DNA of 29,151 nucleotides from a bacterium (GTDB lineage: Bacteria > 4484-113 > JAGGVC01): positions 1-29,151 of the forward strand of contig JABRWB010000043.1 of NCBI GenBank assembly GCA_039961635.1, in the 5' to 3' direction. A program made the translations under genes and the position numbers. Of the stretch, positions 7,855 to 14,280 are shown one piece after another. Below the pieces are notes generated by a model. That model made no database searches, had not been told where the DNA came from, and saw only the letters and a program-made list of their open reading frames with translations. Within the stretch, counting starts at the first letter, position 1. Every line of letters starts with the position of its first letter.

Positions 7855-8541
7855 CTATGGCTTTTTATTCGCGCCGAATTCGTACCGCAAGATCGGACGA
7901 GATTCCGACCGGCGGCCGACTTCGCGGAATCCCGCGTTCCTGAACGCGGAATAAAATCCCGTCCACGCGAAGACGTCCGGCATCCTGTCTTTGCGCGGCT
8001 CGACGGGATAGCCCTCAACGATCTTCGCGCCGCGCTTTTTGGCGAATTTGAGCGCGGCTTCGATCAGCGCCTCGGACACGCCCCGCCTGCGCGCGCGCTT
8101 TGCGATGAAAAAGCAGACGATGCTCCATACCGGCTTGTCATCCACGCGGCGCAGGACGCGCGAGTTTTCGAGCAGCTTGTAGCCTTCCCTCGGCCCGACC
8201 GCGCACCAGCCCACCGGCTCGCCGCAGGAATACGCGAGTATCCCCGGCTCGCGGCCGCCTCGCACCAGCGCGCGCATCGCCCTTTTGTTTTTCTCGCCCT
8301 TGTTCGCGTCGAATTCCTTTCGGGACTGCATCCAGAACATGCACCAGCAGCCGCCGCACGCGCCCCGCGCCCCGAAAAGTGTTTCGAAATCGGCCAGGCG
8401 ATCAGGCGTAAGCGGATAAAAGGTAAGCTTGCCGAGCGGCGCGTTTGAAGCCCGCGGCTTCGGTGCGTCCGCGACCGCCGCGGCTTTTGCCCCGTCTTCC
8501 TTTCGTTTTCCCGGCTGTTTATCCAAGCGTTCCCCCGGCAA
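7855..8541 (-). CDS. GNAT-family N-acetyltransferase
   Basis: Up to 228 residues. The core shows GNAT strand-helix features: EPVGWCAVGPREGY (strands 2-4), then VCFFIAKRARRRGVSEALIEAALKFA-type acetyl-CoA binding with R-R-G-V in place of the usual R/Q-x-x-G-x-G/A. A late VFAWTGFYSAFRNAGFREVG matches the C-terminal GNAT region. A Cys/Trp cluster (GACGGCWCMFW, about residues 60-70) precedes the core and is typical of an uncharacterised GNAT subgroup. The N-terminal 40 residues are charged and low-complexity. The start is unsure: TTG 8541, or TTG 8526, which has GGGGGA close upstream. The gene follows hslU by about 30 bases, separated by a palindrome. Acceptor substrate unknown. Confidence 0.75.
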   Translation of the reverse strand: MPGERLDKQPGKRKEDGAKAAAVADAPKPRASNAPLGKLTFYPLTPDRLADFETLFGARGACGGCWCMFWMQSRKEFDANKGEKNKRAMRALVRGGREPGILAYSCGEPVGWCAVGPREGYKLLENSRVLRRVDDKPVWSIVCFFIAKRARRRGVSEALIEAALKFAKKRGAKIVEGYPVEPRKDRMPDVFAWTGFYSAFRNAGFREVGRRSESRPILRYEFGANKKP

Positions 8542-8556
8542 GTGGAAATAAAGTCC

Positions 8557-8572
8557 CCGGCCGCGCGGCCGG
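8557..8572. repeat. 16-bp perfect palindrome after hslU
   Basis: CCGGCCGCGCGGCCGG directly abuts the hslU stop codon (8573-8575). On the minus strand it is followed by GGACTTTATTT, a weak T-rich stretch. It may act as an attenuating hairpin between hslU and the GNAT gene, but it is not a standard terminator. Confidence 0.4.
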
Positions 8573-10057
8573 TTAAAGAATATACGAAGCCAAGTCCTTG
8601 TCCTTGATTACTTCCTTCAACCGCGATTCCACGAAGGACTTGTCAACGACGAGCTTCGCCCGGCCGTTTTCGAATTTGAGCGCCTCCCTTAGCGCGTCGG
8701 GCAGACCGCCGCCCTCCGGCTTTTGCGTCCGAAGCGGCTTCGTCTCCGTCACGCCGTTCAGCGGTGCCGCGAACGAAATGTCCTCCAGGACGTATTCGAG
8801 TATCGTGTGCAGCCGGCGCGCGCCGATGTTTTCGGTTTCCTTGTTTATTTGCTCGGCATGGTCTGCCAGCGATTCGATCCCGTCGTCCGTGAATTCGACC
8901 GTCACGCCGTCCGCCGAAAGCAGCTCCGCATACTGCTTTGTGAGAGCGTTTGTCGGCTCGGTGAGAATCCTGCGGAAGTCCTCCGCGGAAAGGCTGGTCA
9001 ATTCGACGCGGATCGGAAATCTACCCTGGAATTCCGGTATCAGGTCGCTGGGCTTGGACATGTGGAACGCGCCCGCTGCGATGAATAAAATATGGTGCGT
9101 CCTTATCGGGCCGTATTTCGTGATGACCGTAGTGCCTTCGACGAGCGGTAGGATGTCGCGCTGTACGCCCTCGCGCGAGACGTCGGGGCCGTGCTGGGGC
9201 TTGCTTCCCGCGATCTTGTCGATCTCGTCAACAAAAACGATACCCGCCTGCTCAACGCGGTCGACGGCCTCCGTGATCACCGCGTCCATGTCGATTACCT
9301 TGTCCACTTCCTCGGCGAAAAGAATGCGCTTTGCCTCGCCGATTTTTATGCGCTTGCGCTTCTTCGGCCCCGGCCCGGCGATCTCGCCCATCAGGTCTTG
9401 GATGTTCATCCCCATTTCTTCAAGACCCGCGCTGGAAAAAACCTGCATCATCTTCGGGCGGCTGTCGCGCGTCTCGATGTCGATTTCTTCGTCGTCCTTC
9501 TTCCCGGAGCGGATGTCCGCGAGGACGCGCTCGCGTATACGGTTGGCCTGCAGCACTTCCTCGTCAATTCGCTCTTGTTCCTCGGGAGTTTCCGCGCGCC
9601 GATGGCGCGGCCGGGGCGAAATTTTATCCAGCAGGCGCTCGTTCACTCGCTCTTTTACGTTTTCGGTCACATCGCAGATGCGCTCGTTTCGCACCATGCG
9701 AACGCCGATTTCAATCAAATCGCGGACTATGCTCTCCACGTCCCGGCCGACGTACCCGACCTCCGTGAACTTGCTCGCCTCCACTTTTATGAACGGCGCT
9801 TTGATTATGAGCGCCAGACGGCGTGCGATTTCGGTTTTGCCCACGCCGGTCGGGCCGATCATCAGGATGTTCTTAGGAATTATCTCGTCGCGGAATTCGG
9901 CTGGAACGCGCGCGCGCCGCCACCGGTTGCGAATCGCCACCGCGACCGCCCGCTTGGCCTTGTCTTGACCCACGATGTAGTCGTCCAGGCGCTCTACAAT
10001 CTGGCGCGGAGTCAGATCCTCGAACATCCCGCCGTTTTTTTCAAGTGAATTTCGCAT
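8573..10057 (-). CDS. hslU: ATP-dependent protease ATPase subunit HslU
   Basis: A 494-residue AAA+ unfoldase that feeds proteins into the HslV peptidase. MFEDLTPRQIVERLDDYIVGQ near the N-terminus is characteristic. Walker A is GPTGVGKT (about 68-75). Walker B is in GIVFVDEID (about residue 275). The intermediate domain lies between them, and the protein ends in DLASYIL, the conserved HslU tail that inserts into HslV. ATG 10057 is assumed; TTG 10063 and ATG 10027 (starting MFEDL) are possible, and none has a good Shine-Dalgarno. The gene is 41 bases downstream of hslV and probably translated from the same mRNA. The I-domain includes a charged KKDDEEIDIETRDSRPK segment. Confidence 0.97.
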   Translation of the reverse strand: MRNSLEKNGGMFEDLTPRQIVERLDDYIVGQDKAKRAVAVAIRNRWRRARVPAEFRDEIIPKNILMIGPTGVGKTEIARRLALIIKAPFIKVEASKFTEVGYVGRDVESIVRDLIEIGVRMVRNERICDVTENVKERVNERLLDKISPRPRHRRAETPEEQERIDEEVLQANRIRERVLADIRSGKKDDEEIDIETRDSRPKMMQVFSSAGLEEMGMNIQDLMGEIAGPGPKKRKRIKIGEAKRILFAEEVDKVIDMDAVITEAVDRVEQAGIVFVDEIDKIAGSKPQHGPDVSREGVQRDILPLVEGTTVITKYGPIRTHHILFIAAGAFHMSKPSDLIPEFQGRFPIRVELTSLSAEDFRRILTEPTNALTKQYAELLSADGVTVEFTDDGIESLADHAEQINKETENIGARRLHTILEYVLEDISFAAPLNGVTETKPLRTQKPEGGGLPDALREALKFENGRAKLVVDKSFVESRLKEVIKDKDLASYIL

Positions 10058-10098
10058 ACCCAAGGTTCAGCCGGCCTGCGATTCCCGCCGTGCGGGGA

Positions 10099-10677
10099 TC
10101 AGCCGCCTGCCTCCTCGATTGTGATGTGGTCGTTGGTGTAAATGCAAATCTCCGCGGCTATACCCAGCGCGGCTTCGACTATTTTTCTCGGCTCCGTCCA
10201 TCCGGCGAGCATCAGCGCCTTGGCCGACGCGCGCGCGATGTCCGCGCCGCTTCCTACCGCGGCGATGTTGTCGTCCGGCTCGATCACGTCTCCGTTTCCG
10301 CTGATAATCAGCAGCTCCGACGGCGTCGCGGCAATCAACAGCGCTTCGAGCCGGCGCAGGTATTTGTCGGTGCGCCACTCCTTGGCAAGCTCCACCGCCG
10401 CGCGCTTGAGGCTGGAAGGATGCTTTTCGAGCTGGCCTTCGAATCGCTCGAACAATGTCAGCGCGTCCGCGACCGCTCCCGCGAATCCGGAGATGACGCC
10501 GCCTTTCGAGAGTACGCGGATTTTGTTCGCGCCGTGCTTGAGGACGGACTGGCCGAGCGTCACCTGGCCGTCGCCGCCGACCGCGACCTTGCCGCCGCTT
10601 CTGACGGCCAGTATCGTCGTCGAGCGCACGCGGGGCGCGGGCGCGCCGTCAAATTCTACGGTTTGCATTTCCTCCAC
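10099..10677 (-). CDS. hslV: ATP-dependent protease peptidase subunit HslV, with N-terminal extension
   Basis: A 192-residue threonine peptidase of the HslUV complex. The catalytic Thr should be the first of the TTI motif. Here this is residue 20 (RSTTILAV), so about 19 residues must be removed, against one to a handful in well-known HslV proteins. The hallmark GGDGQVTLG follows. GTG 10677 has AGGGG five bases upstream; ATG 10668 is an alternative that still leaves a 16-residue propeptide. The gene is first in the hslVU operon. A TATAAT at 10728-10733 is the likely promoter. The identity is secure; whether the propeptide is real or a misjudged start (no in-frame ATG occurs nearer the Thr) is open. 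Confidence 0.95.
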   Translation of the reverse strand: MEEMQTVEFDGAPAPRVRSTTILAVRSGGKVAVGGDGQVTLGQSVLKHGANKIRVLSKGGVISGFAGAVADALTLFERFEGQLEKHPSSLKRAAVELAKEWRTDKYLRRLEALLIAATPSELLIISGNGDVIEPDDNIAAVGSGADIARASAKALMLAGWTEPRKIVEAALGIAAEICIYTNDHITIEEAGG

Positions 10678-10727
10678 CTGTACCCCTTTTGCCGGGCCGA
10701 TTTGAACGCCGGCCGCGACGCGTGTTG

Positions 10728-10733
10728 ATTATA
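10728..10733 (-). promoter_or_regulatory. -10 element of the hslVU operon
   Basis: The minus strand carries TATAAT preceded by TTG. Transcription would begin near 10721, giving a leader of about 45 bases before GTG 10677. No strong -35 is seen. Confidence 0.5.
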
Positions 10734-10828
10734 CAAGGCGCCTCCAATAGCGGAAGATGCATCCCTCGCGGGCAGCTCAACCTTCACCGGGCGGGGCTCA
10801 TTTGGCGCACTATGTTGTGCCCCTCGGC

Positions 10829-10834
10829 TATAAT
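10829..10834 (+). promoter_or_regulatory. -10 element for a leaderless CAP-protein mRNA
   Basis: TATAAT lies nine bases before ATG 10844 with no Shine-Dalgarno between, so the mRNA should begin at or within two or three bases of the start codon. Confidence 0.55.
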
Positions 10835-10843
10835 TCGATCGAT

Positions 10844-11905
10844 ATGCGATTCGGCATATTGATGAAGTTTTTACTTGCGTCAGGTTGCACCGCACTTGCT
10901 GCTTTGTTGATTTGTTTCCCCGCGCTTGCGCAGGACGAATGGACGGGCGGTTTTTTCGGAGCAGCCGAAGCCGAGCGGATGTTCGGAACGCAGGCCGAAG
11001 AAATAACGATTGACGATGCGCGGACTTACATGCTGGAGCTGGTCAACCGCGAGCGCGCGAAACTCAAATTGCAGCCGCTCGCGATGGACGAATACGCGCA
11101 AAAAGTCGGCCAGTGGCACGCGGACGAAATGGCGGTGCATTCTTACATCAGCCATTGGGATATACAAGGTTTCACGCCCACGATGCGCTACACCGCCGGC
11201 GGCGGCAACGACGGGATGAGCGAGAACGTCACGTTCTTCGCGTGCGGCGTGCGCGTATATCTCACGCGCAAGGTTGTCGAATATATGCACTCATCTTTTA
11301 TGGGGAGCGAAGGGCACCGCGTCAATTTACTCAAGCCGGAGCACAACAAGCTCGGCGTCGGAATCGGATTCGCGCTTTTCCCGACGGGCGAATGCGTCTT
11401 TACTTGCGACCAGACGTTCGTTGACGACTACGGCGGGCTTGCGCCCATTCCGCAGTCGATCAAGCTTGGGGAGCCCATAGCGGTTTCGGGGACGCTGGAT
11501 ATAAAGCGGGCGAAGCTCAGATACGTCGGCCTCGGATGGGATCCGTTTCCGCAGCCGATCGCGCCCGAGGCGATGAACGCAAACCTGATGGGCGGCCAGA
11601 ATCCCGGAAGCTACAATCTTTTCCTGCCGAAGGGAAGCGCGGCGCCGGAGGGGGCGGCCGTGCCGACGGACGAATTGGTCGAATGGAACTCGGAAACGGG
11701 AAAGTATTCCTGCACGCTCGATTTGTCAAAGCCGCTTCCCGGTACGCCGATGCCGCCGGACGGCGCGGGCGGTCCGGGCACGCCCGGAGTTTATTACATA
11801 TTCATCTGGGCGACGCTCGACAAGTCGCTCGTTCCGGAAGGATGGGAAAACAGGGAAGATTACTTTTTTCTCGCCGGTGTCTGGACGCTGGGCGGCGTGA
11901 ATTAG
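10844..11905 (+). CDS. Secreted CAP-domain (SCP/PR-1-like) protein
   Basis: A 353-residue exported protein. Residues 1-29 form a Sec signal peptide ending ALA before QDEW. The CAP domain covers about 55-190: LVNRERAKLKLQPL, GQWHADEM...HSYISHWD, MSENV and SEGHRVNLLKPEHNKLGVGIG. These supply the two His and the Glu residues of the CAP cavity. Bacterial CAP proteins are extracellular and often bind divalent metal or lipid; a reaction is rarely known. The C-terminal half (about 205-353) is strand-rich with Pro/Gly-rich loops and is not recognised. ATG 10844 was preferred because the -10 sits just upstream; an in-frame extension to 10757 would include the promoter. A terminator follows within 10 bases. 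Confidence 0.88.
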   Translation: MRFGILMKFLLASGCTALAALLICFPALAQDEWTGGFFGAAEAERMFGTQAEEITIDDARTYMLELVNRERAKLKLQPLAMDEYAQKVGQWHADEMAVHSYISHWDIQGFTPTMRYTAGGGNDGMSENVTFFACGVRVYLTRKVVEYMHSSFMGSEGHRVNLLKPEHNKLGVGIGFALFPTGECVFTCDQTFVDDYGGLAPIPQSIKLGEPIAVSGTLDIKRAKLRYVGLGWDPFPQPIAPEAMNANLMGGQNPGSYNLFLPKGSAAPEGAAVPTDELVEWNSETGKYSCTLDLSKPLPGTPMPPDGAGGPGTPGVYYIFIWATLDKSLVPEGWENREDYFFLAGVWTLGGVN

Positions 11906-11909
11906 CGCG

Positions 11910-11938
11910 AAAAAAGCCCGCTTTCGCGGGCCTTTTTT
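11910..11938. terminator. Bidirectional intrinsic terminator
   Basis: Six A, stem GCCCGC/GCGGGC (11916-11921, 11926-11931), loop TTTC, then C and six T. Read either way it is a stem plus T-run, so it can serve both the CAP gene (+) and the converging thioredoxin-fold gene (-). Confidence 0.9.
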
Positions 11939-11965
11939 GGGGGAAATAACCGGTTGCTGTCTTCG

Positions 11966-12235
11966 TTATGCCGCGGCCTCCAACTCCATGCCGAGCGCAT
12001 AAGGCGCAAGGAGGCGCTGGATCTCCGAGATTTCCGGCAGCCTTCCGCTGACCAGAACCTTGCCGTTCACGCCGAGACCGGGCGTGTCCTTCACTTCCGC
12101 AGGGAAGTTGCGGATGTCGCCTTCCACCTCCACCTGGAAATCGCGCAGGCCAAGCATCCAAAGCGCGTTGTGGACGCGGATTCTCATCTGCCGGCACTTG
12201 CTTGTGCCGCTACCGAAAACCTGAATCTTGAACAT
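11966..12235 (-). CDS. Small thioredoxin-fold protein with a single active-site Cys
   Basis: An 89-residue protein of the 'redox-active disulfide protein 2'/thioredoxin_3 family. It shows the family layout: KIQVFGSG strand, active-site helix start, FPAEVKDTPGLGVNGKVLVSGRLP (with the cis-Pro TPG), and a final helix EISEIQRLL. The usual GCPKC motif reads GTSKC here, so the first Cys is Thr and only Cys14 remains. It therefore cannot form the CXXC disulfide and may act as a monothiol, metal or arsenic-binding, or non-redox protein. ATG 12235 has AGGAGG eight bases upstream. The gene stands alone and converges with the CAP gene across a shared terminator. Confidence 0.8.
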   Translation of the reverse strand: MFKIQVFGSGTSKCRQMRIRVHNALWMLGLRDFQVEVEGDIRNFPAEVKDTPGLGVNGKVLVSGRLPEISEIQRLLAPYALGMELEAAA

Positions 12236-12633
12236 TTATCGGTCCTCCTCTAACATCAGAGCACCCTGGGGCCGTTCTGGGATTGCGGCCCGGGTCGTCG
12301 AAAATAGCTTGTGATAAAATCCAAAAACAGGCTTTATCACAAGATATCTGCGGCTGAAAGAAGGGGTTTCAGCTGCTTGATGCGGCGGTTTATTAAAAAA
12401 CCCGCACCAATCAAAGTTTCAAGTTGCTCGGCTCCGTCGGAACCGTAATAGTTATACCGCGCCTGTATGTGAAAATACAGCAAATAATCACAAGTGAAAT
12501 AAATATCATGGTGGCGCTGGGATGGGTTTAAGTGAACAGAGCTTGACAAAATCACCGGGAAGGACTAGCGGGACACGAGGGCGATTCCGCGGCATGCCGC
12601 GCGAATGGCTGAATACTGCCTATCTATTGGAGG
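12236..12633. other. AT-rich intergenic region with weak small-ORF candidates
   Basis: This gap is more AT-rich than its surroundings. It holds the inverted repeat at 12308-12343. Two minus-strand frames overlap here: a 72-codon frame (12337-12555, GTG start, no Shine-Dalgarno, its stop inside the inverted repeat), and a 32-codon frame (12411-12509) beginning MIFISLVIICCIF, a short hydrophobic helix followed by a polar tail. Neither has a ribosome site, so I do not call a gene. A decayed gene or small acquired segment is possible. Confidence 0.4.
12308..12343. repeat. Perfect 11-bp inverted repeat
   Basis: CTTGTGATAAA (12308-12318) and TTTATCACAAG (12333-12343) are exact reverse complements separated by 14 bases. 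No T-run follows on either strand, so it is not a standard terminator. It could be an operator for a dimeric regulator or the end of a decayed element. Confidence 0.75.
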
Positions 12634-13572
12634 CTACTGCATCAGCGCGTAAAGGCCATCCGGCGGCTCTGTGCTCGGACCGAATACGCTGGCCTCGCGC
12701 CTGAAGCCTTCGCGCACCCAGTCGGTGCGTATCACGGCTTCCACCCTGACGTACTCCGCCAGCTCCTCCGGCATTTCGAGCACGGCGCGCCCCGCTTTGT
12801 TCCACTTGATCAGCTCCGCGGGCAGCGAGCTGTAAAGCGACCAGTCTTCCTCCGGCGTCGCAGGGTTTTCCACATAGATTTCGTAGCGATACAAAACTTC
12901 CTGGTAATAAAGCGCGACCGGCGTGACGTCGGACATTCCGATTTCGCCGTTTTCGTCGGTGTCTATTACATGCAACGGCGAATCTGGATCGTCCTGCGGC
13001 ACTTCCTTTCCGTAATTCAGCGCGATCGGCGTCAAATCTTTGATGCTCACTTCGCCGTCCAGGTCGGTGTCTCCCGGAAGCGCGTCGGAGAACGAAAGTT
13101 TGCCCGATATCCTGTCGTAATGCGCTCCGATCCGATCCAGCATAGCGAAGCTCGCGCTCCGGTCAATCTCTCCCTTGCGCGCGGAATAAAGCAGCCGCTC
13201 GAATTTGTCCTTGATAGCGCTGTAGGTGCGGTTGTATGAGTTGGTATCGTAGTTCGTTCCGGGGTTGTACCAGTTATCCCCCCTGAATATGTCTTCGAAT
13301 CCGATCCAGTTGCCCCATTGGTCGTACACGTCTCCGCGCCCGTCACGGCGAAAGCCGATAGGATCGTACCGGTGGCCGTGCAAGCGCCACGAATCGCCTT
13401 CGTACACCGGATTGCCGTAGATGTCGTAGTACGGGCTTTGATTGCGGCCGTCCGGAGAGAAAAAGTAAATTTTCGCCTTTTTATTGCCGCACCCGGATGC
13501 AAGAAGCGCAACCAGCGCAAGTGCGGCGCAAAGCGCCAAAACCAACAACGCGAAAAGGTTGTTCCGGCCCAT
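12634..13572 (-). CDS. Lipoprotein with paired dockerin-like EF-hand module
   Basis: A 312-residue predicted lipoprotein (lipobox ASGC, Cys28). After it comes a Tyr/Gly/Asp-rich stretch with loose repeats (YYDIYGNPVYEG, VYDQWGNWIGF; about 45-105). Then come two EF-hand-type loops, DTDLDGEVSIKD (168-179) and DTDENGEIGMSD (204-215), followed by LTPIALNY and VTPVALYY. A strand-rich FN3-like tail (about 223-300) follows, as in the two larger lipoproteins of the window. The start ATG 13572 has GGAGG six bases upstream; the frame extends to GTG 13587, but that would contain the ribosome site. No enzyme domain is seen. I infer calcium-stabilised surface display. It is the smallest of the three and has the clearest pair of calcium loops. 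Confidence 0.85.
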   Translation of the reverse strand: MGRNNLFALLVLALCAALALVALLASGCGNKKAKIYFFSPDGRNQSPYYDIYGNPVYEGDSWRLHGHRYDPIGFRRDGRGDVYDQWGNWIGFEDIFRGDNWYNPGTNYDTNSYNRTYSAIKDKFERLLYSARKGEIDRSASFAMLDRIGAHYDRISGKLSFSDALPGDTDLDGEVSIKDLTPIALNYGKEVPQDDPDSPLHVIDTDENGEIGMSDVTPVALYYQEVLYRYEIYVENPATPEEDWSLYSSLPAELIKWNKAGRAVLEMPEELAEYVRVEAVIRTDWVREGFRREASVFGPSTEPPDGLYALMQ

Positions 13573-13931
13573 CCGACACCTCCGCACCGGAAAAATTCGC
13601 GGCGCGAAACCGATTGATTGAATTGTACCGCAATTTTGAGGCTTTTTTTTCCAGCCGCCGCGTCAAACCTTGCCGGGTCTTCGGCCCTAATTCGGCTGAT
13701 AACCGCAGGATTTACGGCGTGCGCCGCGACGGAAAAATTGCGGTTGAATGCGGTTGAATATTGCACGTCGGCGAAAGCAATGCCATTCGTACGCCGGGCG
13801 GCTCACGCCGCCTCTTCCGGATGCCGCTTATGCCGCGCACTCCCTTTCGGGCAAATTGCGAAATTCAGCTGTTATCCCGTAAGCGGGAGCAATGTGGATT
13901 TAGCTTCAACGCCGTCCGGAAATCGGCGCTG
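13573..13931. other. Intergenic region, no supported gene
   Basis: No frame here has a ribosome site or family likeness. A GGCGGC-TCAC-GCCGCC hairpin lies at 13797-13812 but has only TCTTCC after it. The region leads into the pyrimidine tract and DnaA-box cluster. Confidence 0.5.
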
Positions 13932-14010
13932 TTTCACTCCTAGCTTCTCGCTTTTCTCTCTTCCCTTATCTCTCTAATCTCATTTCCCACTTCACTCTTT
14001 CCTCCTCTTT
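13932..14010 (+). other. Pyrimidine-rich tract beside DnaA boxes
   Basis: About 69 of 79 bases are C or T on the plus strand, unlike any other non-coding stretch here. It ends exactly at the first DnaA-box sequence. Strong strand asymmetry next to DnaA boxes could favour unwinding or an unusual DNA form; this is inference. Confidence 0.6.
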
Positions 14011-14052
14011 TATCCACAACTTATCCACCGGTTTCACGCCTCTTGTGGATAA
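14010..14052. promoter_or_regulatory. Cluster of DnaA-box sequences (candidate oriC element)
   Basis: Within 43 bases there are two perfect consensus boxes, TTATCCACA (14010-14018, plus) and TGTGGATAA (14044-14052, i.e. minus), and a one-mismatch box TTATCCACC (14021-14029). An AT-rich run (14059-14078) follows. The cluster lies between divergent genes (lipoprotein -, SMC +). It may be a replication origin, a secondary DnaA titration site, or a DnaA-controlled promoter region for smc. No dnaA or dnaN is nearby in the window, and three boxes are few for a full origin. Confidence 0.55.
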
Positions 14053-14175
14053 CGTGTTGATTTTTTGCTAATATTGCGGCGGCGGGGCGGGCGCATTCCC
14101 GCCGGTCAGGGGATTTGAAAGCCGGGAAATCCCAGCCGGGCGCCCGCACATCCGTCTGTTTTTACGGATTCGTGC

Positions 14176-14181
14176 TAGAAT
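14176..14181 (+). promoter_or_regulatory. Extended -10 promoter of smc
   Basis: TGCTAGAAT forms an extended -10. Transcription would start near 14188. An in-frame TTG lies at 14191, but the better start is TTG 14281, preceded by GGAG. Confidence 0.45.
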
Positions 14182-14280
14182 CCGAAGGGTTTGGCCGGAG
14201 GACGCGGCGGACTTGCTCCGCCGTGCGGTGCAGTCCCCTGGGGTGGTTTTTGCGCGACTATTCGCGTTTTTGGAGCGCTG

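Noticed and set aside
13618-13977. 119-codon plus-strand frame before the DnaA boxes
   Set aside because: No ribosome site, no motif, and its end falls in the pyrimidine tract, which codes only Ser/Leu/Phe-rich sequence.
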